Of a stretch of DNA of 62,161 nt, positions 16,582-25,211 are shown one piece after another. The notes beneath the pieces were generated by a model that was given only the letters and a program-made list of their open reading frames with translations, was not told where the DNA came from and searched no databases. A program made the translations under genes and the position numbers. Origin of the DNA: Caulobacter sp. 602-2 (GTDB lineage Bacteria; Pseudomonadota; Alphaproteobacteria; Caulobacterales; Caulobacteraceae); NCBI RefSeq assembly GCF_011043625.1, contig NZ_JAAKGT010000018.1, forward strand, positions 1-62,161, written 5' to 3'. Every line of letters starts with the position of its first letter. Position 1 is the stretch's first letter.

Positions 16582-16616
16582 AAAGAAAAAGCGGCGGGGC
16601 CTTTCGACCCCGCCGC
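16582..16616 (-). terminator. Intrinsic terminator of the second TonB receptor
   Basis: On the minus strand, stem GCGGCGGGG / CCCCGCCGC (16616-16591) with a short loop, followed by TTTTTCTTT. It lies 26 bp beyond the receptor stop. Confidence 0.8.
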
Positions 16617-16641
16617 CTGATCTCGTCCTAGACCCGAAGGC

Positions 16642-19500
16642 TTAGAACTTGGCCTTGATCGCCACGTAGAAGCGGCGGCCGAGCACGTCGTAGGTCGACG
16701 GATCGGTGTTGGCCTGCACGTACGAGGTGAAGTAGGGCGGCTGCTTGTCGGTCAGGTTCGTGACGCCGCCGCGGATCGCGTAGGTGTCGTTGATCTGCCA
16801 GCTGCCGTTCAGGTCGAGGTAGTCGACGGCGTCGATCTTCTCCGAAGCGTCGGCGGCGTCGACCATGTCGCCGATGTGGCGCCAGCGCACGCCCAGGTCC
16901 ACCGGACCCAGAACCCAGCTGGCCGAGGCCGCGAACTTCCACTCGGGGTGGGAGACGGCGACCGAGCTGATCGAGGTGTTGCCGATCGTGCCCTTCAGCT
17001 CCTGGAACGCTTCGCCGGCCAGGCTCTGGACCTTGAAGCTGTCGAGGTAGTTGCCCACCACGTTGAACTTCAGCGAACCGTACTTGTCGTCGAGGCCGAC
17101 CGCGCCCAGGCCGAAGGCCCAGTCCGCCTGGAAGTCGACGCCCGTGGTCTTGTAGCGGGCCAGGTTCAGGTTGGTCAGGGTGAGGGTGTCGATCTCGCCC
17201 GTCGAGCTGTTGCGCGAGAACAGGCTGCAATAGTAGGCGCTGTTGGCGTCGCCGTTGTAGCACTTGTCCAGCACGGTGGCCGCGTCGATGGTGCCGATCG
17301 CGTCCTTGATGTCGATCGAGTAGTAGTCGACCGACAGCGACAGGCGCTCGAACAGCGGGTTCTCGAAGCGCGGGCTCCAGACGAAGCCGACGTTGTAGGT
17401 GTCGGCGGTCTCTTCCTTCAGGTCCGGGTTGCCGCCGGTCAGGGCGTTCACCTGGCTGTTGGGGTAGGTGTAGCTGTCGATGATCGCCGACGGCACGCCT
17501 TGCGACAGGCAGAGCGTGCGGACGGCGGCGGCGTTGGAGCCGGTCCGGTAGCTGCTGTCATAGGCGCAGGGGTCTTCGCTGATCGACGGATAGCCCTGGT
17601 TCTGCGGCGAGTAGAGTTCGCCGATCGACGGGGCGCGGACGGCGCGCTGGTAGCCGCCGCGGATGCGGAAGCCGTCGACGACCTCCCAGTCGCCGTCGAC
17701 CTTGTAGGCGCCGACGGTGCCGATGGTCTCGTAGTCCGACATGCGGTAGCCGGCGTCGAGGTTCAGCGACTTGATGAACGGCAGGTCCTTCAGGACCGGC
17801 ACGAGGATTTCGCCGTACAGCTCGTAGACGTCGCTCGAGGCGTTGATCGCGTCGGCGGCGTTGAAGCCGACGACGTCGCCGGTCGAGAGCAGGCTGTCGG
17901 GCACGTACTGGAAGCTGTCGAACTTGTAGTCCGCGCCCCAGGCGCCGCGCACTTCACCGGCCGGCAGGTTGAACAGGCCGCCCTGGAAGTTCAGCTCGAC
18001 CATGCGCTGTTCGGCGGCGGTCCAGTTCTTGGTCGTGCGCGAGATGTACGAACGGCACGAATCCGACAGGGCGTTGTTGCCGAAGGGATCGTAGCCGCCG
18101 GTGCAGATGCTGGCGCCGCCGTCGGCCGCGTCCAGCAGGGTCTGGACCGCCGAGTGGCTGACATTGCCCGACTGGGTCTCGTTCTGCTCCGAGCGGCCGA
18201 ACGAGGCGTAGAGGTCGTAGGTCCAGTCCTTGAAGCCGGTCGTGCCGCGCACGCCGCCGGCCAGCTGGAAGACGTTGAAGGTGGTTTCCGAGATCCGGGC
18301 GCCGACGTCGGTGAAACGCTTGCGCAGCAGGAAGTCGGCCGTCGGGTCGGCGCGGCTGGCCAGAATGGTCGACAGGTCGTCGGGGATGAACGGGTTGGTC
18401 ACCGGCACGGTGAAGCCCGTCGTGGTGGCGGCCGGCGACGGCGCCAGGATGGTGCGCGAGTCGTAGTGGGTGAAGTTGAACGAGCCGTAGACCTCGGCGT
18501 GCTCGTTGACCTCGTACTCGGTGGCCGCATAGGCCGAGTAGCGGGTCAGCGGCAGTTGCAGCAGGTTCAGGGCGCCGGTGTTGTAGGTGCCGTTGACCGG
18601 GATCGTCGAGTAGTCGATCGCGTCCGAGCCGGTGTAGTTGACGCCGTTGTAGAACAGCGTGCCGTCGTTGTTGAAGCCCAGGTTCGACGAGGCCTTCACG
18701 GTGCCGGCGGCGTAGCCGTACTTGGCGAACACGGCGTCGATGGCGGCCTGGGTCGGCAGGTTGGTGCCAGTGGCGTCATAACGGCCGTACGGCGTGGTCG
18801 ACGAGGCGCCGGAGATCTTCGCGAAGTCGCGGGCGGCGTTATAGACCTCGCCGCGCTGCGAGTAGCTGACCGAGAACACGGCGTGGCCCTTGTCCTCGGC
18901 GTACTTGCCGCCGGCGGTCAGGCTCAGCGAGCTTTCCTTGCCGTCGCCCTGCTCGGTGACGCCGTACTGGGCGTCCATCTGCAGGCCGGTGAAGTTCTTG
19001 TTGAGCTTGAAGTTGACCACGCCCGACAGGGCGTCCGAGCCGTAGGTCGCCGAGGCGCCGCCCGAGATCACCTCGATGTTCTGGATCAGGGCCGAGGGGA
19101 TGATGTTGACATCGACGGTGCCGTCCGAGTTGGACGGAACCACGCGGTGGCCGTCGATCAGCACCATCGTGCGCTGGGTCCCCAGACCGCGCAGATCGAT
19201 GTTGGCCTGACCGCCGTTCGACGGGTTGTTCGAGGTCGACGACACGGCCGGCACGAACTGGGGCATCTGGTTGAGCAGGGTGTCGACGGTGACCGAACCG
19301 GTCTTCTCGATCGCTTCCTGGCCCATCGTGACGATCGGGCTGTTGGAGACGTAGTCGCGGCGCGCGATGCGCGAGCCGGTGACCACCACTTCTTCGACGG
19401 CGGAGGCGTCGTCGGTCGTCTGGGCCTGCGCCAGCATCGGCGCGGTCGTCATGGCGATGACGAGCGCGGAAGCGCCCAGCAGATAGGTATTTCTAGCCAT
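16642..19500 (-). CDS. TonB-dependent receptor
   Basis: 952 aa outer-membrane receptor. Signal peptide about 1-26 (ends MLAQAQ), TonB box region EEVVVTGSRIARRDY, plug domain with DTLLNQMPQFVP, IDLRGLGTQRTMVLIDGHR and SGGASATYGSDALSGVVNF, and a barrel ending in YVAIKAKF. This subclass (GSRI motif, GGASA-TYGSDA plug) is distinct from the galactan receptor upstream. Its ligand is unknown; facing an exported S9 peptidase it may import peptides. Internal inverted repeats lie in its upstream region (19615-19643). Confidence 0.9.
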   Translation of the reverse strand: MARNTYLLGASALVIAMTTAPMLAQAQTTDDASAVEEVVVTGSRIARRDYVSNSPIVTMGQEAIEKTGSVTVDTLLNQMPQFVPAVSSTSNNPSNGGQANIDLRGLGTQRTMVLIDGHRVVPSNSDGTVDVNIIPSALIQNIEVISGGASATYGSDALSGVVNFKLNKNFTGLQMDAQYGVTEQGDGKESSLSLTAGGKYAEDKGHAVFSVSYSQRGEVYNAARDFAKISGASSTTPYGRYDATGTNLPTQAAIDAVFAKYGYAAGTVKASSNLGFNNDGTLFYNGVNYTGSDAIDYSTIPVNGTYNTGALNLLQLPLTRYSAYAATEYEVNEHAEVYGSFNFTHYDSRTILAPSPAATTTGFTVPVTNPFIPDDLSTILASRADPTADFLLRKRFTDVGARISETTFNVFQLAGGVRGTTGFKDWTYDLYASFGRSEQNETQSGNVSHSAVQTLLDAADGGASICTGGYDPFGNNALSDSCRSYISRTTKNWTAAEQRMVELNFQGGLFNLPAGEVRGAWGADYKFDSFQYVPDSLLSTGDVVGFNAADAINASSDVYELYGEILVPVLKDLPFIKSLNLDAGYRMSDYETIGTVGAYKVDGDWEVVDGFRIRGGYQRAVRAPSIGELYSPQNQGYPSISEDPCAYDSSYRTGSNAAAVRTLCLSQGVPSAIIDSYTYPNSQVNALTGGNPDLKEETADTYNVGFVWSPRFENPLFERLSLSVDYYSIDIKDAIGTIDAATVLDKCYNGDANSAYYCSLFSRNSSTGEIDTLTLTNLNLARYKTTGVDFQADWAFGLGAVGLDDKYGSLKFNVVGNYLDSFKVQSLAGEAFQELKGTIGNTSISSVAVSHPEWKFAASASWVLGPVDLGVRWRHIGDMVDAADASEKIDAVDYLDLNGSWQINDTYAIRGGVTNLTDKQPPYFTSYVQANTDPSTYDVLGRRFYVAIKAKF

Positions 19501-19846
19501 TCAAAGTCCCCAGTAATCGCCAAGGCGTCGCGGCCAAGGCCATGGAGGCGGAATAAAATTTCGCCGTGGGGCAGGGATGGGCGGGCTTTGTTTCGTGATT
19601 GTGAGGTGAAAGTTCTGTAACGTTCCGATGAATTACAGGAACGGCGGAATATGATTTGGCTACAATCGTATACCGACGTCTATCGGCGGATCGGGATATC
19701 AGCGGGAAATCTGTCGCGCTTCCTTTGAAGCAGAACGCCGTTTTGTGTTCGTCTTGTCGCAAAAGGGGCGCGTGGCCCGGCGGCCACACCCCCGTGTTCG
19801 TCTTTCGCCATGGCGGCGGCGGCGCCCAAACTGTAGTCTTCGCGTC
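19501..19846. promoter_or_regulatory. Divergent 346-bp intergenic region between the TonB receptor and fdhD
   Basis: Lower GC than its surroundings. Two interleaved inverted repeats are visible: CTGTAA (19615-19620) with TTACAG (19633-19638), and CGTTCC (19621-19626) with GGAACG (19638-19643). These look like a regulator site controlling the receptor, whose start codon is 115 bp away. The fdhD side shows no Shine-Dalgarno before the ATG at 19847. No RNA gene is evident. Confidence 0.45.
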
Positions 19847-20662
19847 ATGTCCGATGCTTCCGCCCGCCTCCGATCCGCCCTGGAATGGCGCGCCCCGGGA
19901 CGCGCCGCGACGACCCAGCGCTGGACCCCCCAGGAGGTCGCCGTGGGCCTGTCGTTCGACGCTCGCCCACACACCGTGCTGATGGCCACGCCCGCCGACG
20001 TCGAAGACCTGGCGCGGGGCTTCACGATCACCGAAGGGATCGCCCGCGCCGACGAGATCGTCTCGGTGGAGGCGCGGACCGAGGATCTTGGCATTCTCGT
20101 CGACGTGCGCCTGTCCGAGGGCGTGGTTCGCCGGAAAGCCCGGCCTCGCAACCTGGAAGGCCGTTCCAGCTGCGGCCTGTGCGGCGTGCAGCGCCTGGCC
20201 GACGCGGTGCGGCCGCTGCCGCAGGCCGTCGAGGGCGTGCGCGTCTCGCATGAGGCGGTGCCCGCGGCCCTGGCCAATCTCGAAGCCGCGCAGGCCCTGG
20301 GCCGCAGCACCCGCGCCACCCATGCGGCGGCGTTCTGCGATGCGGACGGGCAGGTGCTGCTGCTGACCGAGGACGTCGGTCGTCACAACGCGCTGGACAA
20401 GCTGGCCGGGGCGATGGCGCGCCAGGGCCGCGACGCCGGCGCCGGCTTCGTGCTGGTCACCAGCCGCTGCTCGTTCGAGATGGTCGAGAAGGCCGTGCGC
20501 ATGGGGGCGGGCATGATCGTCGCCGTTTCGGCTCCCACCGACCTGGCCGTGCGTCGGGCCGAGGAGTCCGGCCTGACCCTGGTCGCCCTGGCCCGGGCCG
20601 ACGGCCACATGGTGTTTTCCCGCCCCGACCGCCTGGTCGAGGCAGCGCTGGAGGTTGCGTGA
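19847..20662 (+). CDS. fdhD: Formate dehydrogenase accessory sulfurtransferase FdhD
   Basis: 271 aa cytoplasmic protein that passes sulfur from IscS to the molybdenum cofactor of formate-dehydrogenase-type enzymes. The active-site C-x2-C is present in SSCGLCGVQ (about residues 108-116). The conserved DVGRHNALDK and the following LVTSRCSFEMVEKA are also seen. The ATG at 19847 gives the standard family length. Its stop overlaps the start of the molybdoenzyme gene by one base, so the two are coupled and FdhD most likely matures that enzyme. Confidence 0.93.
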   Translation: MSDASARLRSALEWRAPGRAATTQRWTPQEVAVGLSFDARPHTVLMATPADVEDLARGFTITEGIARADEIVSVEARTEDLGILVDVRLSEGVVRRKARPRNLEGRSSCGLCGVQRLADAVRPLPQAVEGVRVSHEAVPAALANLEAAQALGRSTRATHAAAFCDADGQVLLLTEDVGRHNALDKLAGAMARQGRDAGAGFVLVTSRCSFEMVEKAVRMGAGMIVAVSAPTDLAVRRAEESGLTLVALARADGHMVFSRPDRLVEAALEVA

Positions 20663-22971
20663 TGGCCGACGATTCCAATCCCGCCTCGGGCAAGATCCCG
20701 GGCGTGAAGCCCTATGACGCGCCGGCCGGCGGCTGGGGCGCGCTGAAGGCCGTGGCCGGGGCCCTGGCCGACCAGGAGACCATCGTCGAAGGCGGCAAGA
20801 CCCTGATGCGGGCCAATCAGCCCGAGGGCTTCGACTGCCCCGGCTGCGCCTGGCCCGATCCCAAGCACACCTCGTCGTTCGAGTTCTGCGAGAACGGCGC
20901 CAAGGCCGTGGCCTGGGAGGCCACCGCCAAGCGCGCTAGCCCCGAGGTCTTTGCGGCCCACACCGTCAGCGAGATGCTGACCTGGAGCGACCACGCCATC
21001 GAGGACCTGGGCCGCCTGACCCACCCCATGGCCTATGACGCCGCCAGCGACCGTTACCTGCCGATCGCGTGGAGCGAGGCCTTCGCCCGCACCGGCGCGG
21101 CGATCCAGGCGCTGGAAAGCCCCCACGAGGCCGAATTCTACGCCTCGGGCCGGGCCAGCAACGAGGCGGCGTTCCTGTTCCAGCTGCTCGGGCGCAAGGT
21201 CGGCACCAACAATTTCCCCGACTGCTCGAACATGTGCCACGAGCCGACCAGCGTCGGCCTGCCGGACTCGATCGGCATGGGCAAGGGTTCGGTCAGCCTG
21301 GAGGACTTCGACCACGCCGACCTCATCCTGTGCTTTGGCCACAACCCCGGCACCAATCACCCGCGGATGATGGCCACCCTGCGCGAGGCCTCGCGCAGGG
21401 GCGCGACGATCATGGCCTTCAACCCGCTGGTCGAGCGGGCGCTGGAGCGCTTCGCCTCGCCGCAGGACCCGGTCGAGATGGCGACCCTGTCGTCGACCCC
21501 GATCGCCTCGCGCTACTATCAGGTGTCGGTCGGCGGCGACGCGGCCGCGGTGCAGGGCCTGATGAAGGCCGTCCTGGCCTTCGACCGGGCCGCCCGCGCG
21601 GCGAACGAGCCGGCGGTGCTCGACGACGACTTCATCGCCGAGCACACGGCGGGCTTCGAAGCCCTGGCCGCCCATCTCGACGCGCTGTCCTGGGACGAGA
21701 TCGTCGCCGTCGGCGGCCTGTCGCGCGCCGAGATCGAGGAGGCCGCGGCCATCTACGCCCGGTCCAGCGCTGTGATCCTCTGCTATGGCATGGGCCTGAC
21801 CCAGCACCGCAATTCGTCCAGCACCGTCCAGCAGCTGGTGAACCTGCTGCTGCTGCGCGGCAACATCGGCCGGGCGGGGGCGGGGATCTGCCCGCTGCGG
21901 GGCCACTCCAACGTCCAGGGCGACCGCACGGTCGGCATCTGGGAAAAGCCGTCGGCGGCGCTTCTGGACTCGCTGGGCAAGGTGTTCGGTTTTACGCCGC
22001 CGCGCGACCATGGCCACACCGTGGTCGAGGCCATCGAGGCGATGGGGGAGGGGCGGACCAAGGTGTTCGTCGGCCTGGGCGGTAACTTCGCGGTGGCGGC
22101 GCCGGATCCCGTGCGCACCCACGCGGCCATGCGCAAGGTCGACTTCGCCGCCCACATCGCCACCAAGCCCAACCGCACCCACCTGCTGGTCGGGCGCGAG
22201 GCGCTGCTGCTGCCGTGCCTGGGTCGCACCGAGATGGACCTGCAGGGCGGCGTGCGCCAGTCGGTGACGGTCGAGGACTCGATGTCGATGGTGCACGCCT
22301 CGCGCGGCCTCAACGCGCCGGCCTCCGAGCACCTGATGTCCGAGCCGGCCATTGTCGCGGGCGTCGCCCGCGCGGCCCTGGGCGCCGACGATCCCGTCGA
22401 CTGGGAAGGGCTGACCGCCGACTACGACAAGATCCGCGACCTGATCGAACAGGTCTTTCCGACCCAGTTCACCGACTACAACACGCGCGTTCGCCAGCCG
22501 GGCGGCTTCCGCCTGCCGGTGCCGCCGTCCGAGCGCAAGTGGAACACCGCCTCGGGCAAGGCCAACTTCCTGCCCCACACCGGGCTGGACGATCCGCGCC
22601 GGGGCGACGCCTCGGTGATGCTGCTGACCACCCTGCGCAGCCACGACCAGTACAACACCACCATCTATGGCGAGAACGACCGCTATCGCGGCGTGTTCGG
22701 CCGGCGCGACGTGGTGTTCGTCAATCCCGACGACCTGGCGGCGCTGGGCGTGAAAGAGGGACAGCGCATCGACCTGGCTGCGGCCTTTGATGAAACCGGA
22801 GCACGAGTCGTGCGCGGCTTCACGGCTGTCGCGCGAAAAATTCCGCGCGGGTGCGTGGCCGCATACTATCCGGAAACCAATGCTCTAGTAGCACTAGAGG
22901 ATCACGACCGGCGTAGTGGTACGCCGGCCTACAAGTCGGCGCCGGTGCGGTTAACCCTACACGGCGCCTGA
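20662..22971 (+). CDS. FdhF/YdeP-family molybdopterin oxidoreductase (formate-dehydrogenase-alpha-like)
   Basis: 769 aa, molybdenum bis-MGD enzyme. Instead of the four-cysteine [4Fe-4S] motif of true formate dehydrogenases it has a short cysteine pair (DCPGCAWPD, about residues 58-66), as in YdeP-like proteins. Cys192 in NMCHEPTSVGL aligns with the Mo-ligand Cys/Sec of FdhF. Further cofactor motifs include CFGHNPGTNHPRM, LLLLRGNIGRAGAGICPLRGHSNVQGDRT and the C-terminal LRSHDQYNTTIYGENDRYRGVFGRR. Electron acceptor and substrate are unknown; YdeP relatives are linked to acid resistance. A GTG at 20659 is an alternative start. The last 170 bp show different codon use and several inverted repeats. 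Confidence 0.88.
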   Translation: MADDSNPASGKIPGVKPYDAPAGGWGALKAVAGALADQETIVEGGKTLMRANQPEGFDCPGCAWPDPKHTSSFEFCENGAKAVAWEATAKRASPEVFAAHTVSEMLTWSDHAIEDLGRLTHPMAYDAASDRYLPIAWSEAFARTGAAIQALESPHEAEFYASGRASNEAAFLFQLLGRKVGTNNFPDCSNMCHEPTSVGLPDSIGMGKGSVSLEDFDHADLILCFGHNPGTNHPRMMATLREASRRGATIMAFNPLVERALERFASPQDPVEMATLSSTPIASRYYQVSVGGDAAAVQGLMKAVLAFDRAARAANEPAVLDDDFIAEHTAGFEALAAHLDALSWDEIVAVGGLSRAEIEEAAAIYARSSAVILCYGMGLTQHRNSSSTVQQLVNLLLLRGNIGRAGAGICPLRGHSNVQGDRTVGIWEKPSAALLDSLGKVFGFTPPRDHGHTVVEAIEAMGEGRTKVFVGLGGNFAVAAPDPVRTHAAMRKVDFAAHIATKPNRTHLLVGREALLLPCLGRTEMDLQGGVRQSVTVEDSMSMVHASRGLNAPASEHLMSEPAIVAGVARAALGADDPVDWEGLTADYDKIRDLIEQVFPTQFTDYNTRVRQPGGFRLPVPPSERKWNTASGKANFLPHTGLDDPRRGDASVMLLTTLRSHDQYNTTIYGENDRYRGVFGRRDVVFVNPDDLAALGVKEGQRIDLAAAFDETGARVVRGFTAVARKIPRGCVAAYYPETNALVALEDHDRRSGTPAYKSAPVRLTLHGA
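22801..22927 (+). other. Cluster of four perfect inverted repeats inside the molybdoenzyme gene
   Basis: GCACGA-G-TCGTGC (22801-22813); CGCGCG-N8-CGCGCG (22830-22849); CTCTAGT-AGC-ACTAGAG (22883-22899); CCGGCGTA-GTGG-TACGCCGG (22908-22927). They coincide with a stretch of codons rare elsewhere here (CTA, GTA, GCA, AGT, GGT). Function unknown; an RNA structure at the 3' end of the transcript is one possibility. Confidence 0.5.
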
Positions 22972-23022
22972 CGGAGGGCCGCTGATCCACGCCCGGCGTA
23001 GTCCGCGAGGACGGGGAGCAGG

Positions 23023-24186
23023 GTGCTGGATACGGGATTGCAGGCGCGGGTCATCGAGGTCGCCGACCTCAACGCCGCCGAGCGTGCGCGGTGGGCCGCC
23101 TTGCGCGCCGCCGAGCCGATGCTGGCCGGACCTTATTTCGATCTCCGCTACGCCGAGGCGGCCGCGGCCTGCGCGCCGGGCTCGCGCGTCGCCGTGCTTG
23201 AGCAGGGCGGCCGCGTCGTCGGATTCCTGCCGTTTCAGCGGCGCGGCTCGTCGATCCAGCCGCTGGGCGCGCCGATGAGCGACTTCCACGGCCTGGTCGC
23301 CGAACCGGGCGTCTCGCTGCCCGCCGTGCTGGCCCTGCTGGGCGCCGAGCGCATGCGGGTCAGCGGCCTGGTCTCGCCCGAGCCTCTGCCCGAGCTTTCG
23401 GTTCGCTACGCCATGGCCGCCGACCTGTCGGGCGGCTTCGAGGCCTATCAGGCCACCCGCAGCGCCGCCTTCCTGAAGGACAAGCGCCGCCGGGCCCGCG
23501 CCCTGGAGCGCGATCACGGCCAGATGGTCTTCACCTTCGAGCGGCCTGCCCTGGACCTGCTGGCCTGGCTGGTCGCCCAGAAGCGCGCCCAGATCCGCCG
23601 CACGCACCAGCACGACATCTTCGCCTGCGGCTGGACCATCGATCTGCTGAACCGTCTGGCCGAGTCCGACGCGCCGGACTTCGGCCTGCGCCTGGCCGTG
23701 CTGCGCGCCGGCGGAACCATCGTGGCGGCCGAGCTTGGCCTGACCGCCGGCGATCGCCATCACCTGTGGTTCCCGATCTACGACCCGGCCTTCTCGCGCT
23801 ATTCGCCCGGCGCGCTGATGACGCTGGAGACCTTGCGAGCGGCCGCCGAGCGCGGGGTCGCCCGTGTCGACTTCGGGCCCAGCGAGGAAGCCTACAAGGA
23901 AGACTTCGCCGTGCCGATGGAGCCGGTACTGGAGGGGGCGGTGGCCATGCGGCCGTCGCTGATGACCCACCTGCGCGGGGCCCCGGGCGCGGATCGCATC
24001 GACGAGGTCGGCCGCCGCCTGGCGCGCCGCCTCGATCGCATCGCCGCCTGCGAGCCGGGTCTCATCGGCCAGGTCAAGGGCGGCGCCAGTTTCGTCACCG
24101 GCCTTGGCCGGCGTCATCCGGCCGTCGGGGCCGGAATCGGCGTCGGCATCGGCCTTGGCTTGAGCCTCGGCCTGCTGGCCGACTGA
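23023..24186 (+). CDS. GNAT-fold acyltransferase of the CelD/BcsL type
   Basis: 387 aa. The central part (about 150-310) matches the CelD-like acetyltransferase domain found with exopolysaccharide genes: FLKDKRRRARALERDHGQM, QIRRTHQHDIFACGWTIDLLNRLAE, LYDPAFSRYSPGALMTLE-like segments and VDFGPSEEAYKEDF. Such proteins probably acylate a sugar or lipid-linked sugar in cell-surface polysaccharide synthesis; Caulobacter HfsK (holdfast) is of this general class, but orthology is not shown. The C-terminus ends in a glycine-rich hydrophobic stretch (GIGVGIGLGLSLGLLAD). The start is GTG with GGGGAGCAGG just upstream. It is 16 bp from the oxygenase-like gene. Confidence 0.78.
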   Translation: MLDTGLQARVIEVADLNAAERARWAALRAAEPMLAGPYFDLRYAEAAAACAPGSRVAVLEQGGRVVGFLPFQRRGSSIQPLGAPMSDFHGLVAEPGVSLPAVLALLGAERMRVSGLVSPEPLPELSVRYAMAADLSGGFEAYQATRSAAFLKDKRRRARALERDHGQMVFTFERPALDLLAWLVAQKRAQIRRTHQHDIFACGWTIDLLNRLAESDAPDFGLRLAVLRAGGTIVAAELGLTAGDRHHLWFPIYDPAFSRYSPGALMTLETLRAAAERGVARVDFGPSEEAYKEDFAVPMEPVLEGAVAMRPSLMTHLRGAPGADRIDEVGRRLARRLDRIAACEPGLIGQVKGGASFVTGLGRRHPAVGAGIGVGIGLGLSLGLLAD

Positions 24187-24202
24187 GGGAGGAGTAAGGC
24201 TT

Positions 24203-25108
24203 ATGACCCGTCTCGTCGCGCCCTGGTCGGACGACCAGGTCAAGGGCTTCCTCAAGGCCCCGATCACCTTCCGCCACAACCTCGCCGAAACAGGCCTGTT
24301 CGACGACGAAGCCCTGGCGCGCCTGCTCGACGCCTATCCGGCCGAGCTCTACGACATCAACCTGTTCGACTTCGACGCCGAAGGCCAGGCGACCATGCGC
24401 ACGGGCGCTCGCGGCCGCCTGCCGGGGCGCGAGGTGCTGGAAGGCGTCAAGCAGGGGCGCATCTGGGTGCAACTGCGCCGGGCCGAGGCCTGGTATCCGG
24501 CCCTGACGCCGCTGATGAAGCAGGCCTTCGCCGAGATCGCGGGCGAGGCCAAGGGGTTCTCGCCCGTCCAGCTGAACGGCCAGCTGATCCTGTCGGCCCC
24601 CGGCGCCAAGGTGCCGTTCCACGCCGATGCGCCGGGCGTCATCCTGTTCCACCTGCGCGGCCGCAAGCGGATCTGGATCTATCCGGCCGACGAGGCGCAC
24701 ATGCCCCAGCAGGGCATGGAGAACATCATGCTCAAGCAGCAGACCGAGGACCTGCCGTACCGGCGCGACATGGACGCGGTCGCGGCGGTGTTCGACCTAG
24801 AGCCGGGCATGGCCGCCAGCTGGCCGCTGCATGCGCCGCACCGGATCGAGAACCAGGGCGCCTTCAACGTCTCGCTGTCGGTGGATTACCAGACCTGGGG
24901 CTCGCGCCTGACCAACGGCGCCCATTTCGCCAACGGCGTGCTGCGCCGCTGGGGCCTGCCTGTGGCGGCGATGGACAAGACCCCGATGGCGGCGCGCGCG
25001 GGCCTGTGGGCCGCCTCGCTCGGCCTCAAGCGGATGGGTCTGGTCGAGGACAAGATCAAGGCCTTCGAGCGCAGCTTCGAGATCGGCGACGCGCAGAAGG
25101 CCGCCTGA
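24203..25108 (+). CDS. JmjC/cupin-like Fe(II) and 2-oxoglutarate-dependent oxygenase-type protein
   Basis: 301 aa. A double-stranded beta-helix is indicated by the iron-binding residues His140 and Asp142 in VPFHADAPG and a distal His (210 or 213) in PLHAPHRIEN; FHLRGRKRIWIYPADE is the usual strand between them. The substrate is not predictable. A strong Shine-Dalgarno (GGAGGAGTAAGG) precedes the ATG, and the gene follows the CelD-type acyltransferase by 16 bp, so both probably act in one surface-modification step. Confidence 0.75.
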   Translation: MTRLVAPWSDDQVKGFLKAPITFRHNLAETGLFDDEALARLLDAYPAELYDINLFDFDAEGQATMRTGARGRLPGREVLEGVKQGRIWVQLRRAEAWYPALTPLMKQAFAEIAGEAKGFSPVQLNGQLILSAPGAKVPFHADAPGVILFHLRGRKRIWIYPADEAHMPQQGMENIMLKQQTEDLPYRRDMDAVAAVFDLEPGMAASWPLHAPHRIENQGAFNVSLSVDYQTWGSRLTNGAHFANGVLRRWGLPVAAMDKTPMAARAGLWAASLGLKRMGLVEDKIKAFERSFEIGDAQKAA

Positions 25109-25211
25109 CGGGGGTCGTGACAACAGCGTCATGACCTCGAATTAAGTCGTGCGGCGCGGCCCGCCCGACTAGCGTTCCCTCAACGCAAAGCCATCCGAGG
25201 GGACTAAAAAG

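Noticed and set aside
16876..19620. 914-codon open frame on the plus strand opposite the second TonB receptor
   Set aside because: Shadow frame; the minus-strand receptor has a signal peptide, plug and barrel motifs.
20662..22971. A complete formate dehydrogenase complex
   Set aside because: There are no beta, gamma or electron-transfer subunit genes nearby and the four-cysteine iron-sulfur motif is absent; the protein fits the YdeP-like group better.
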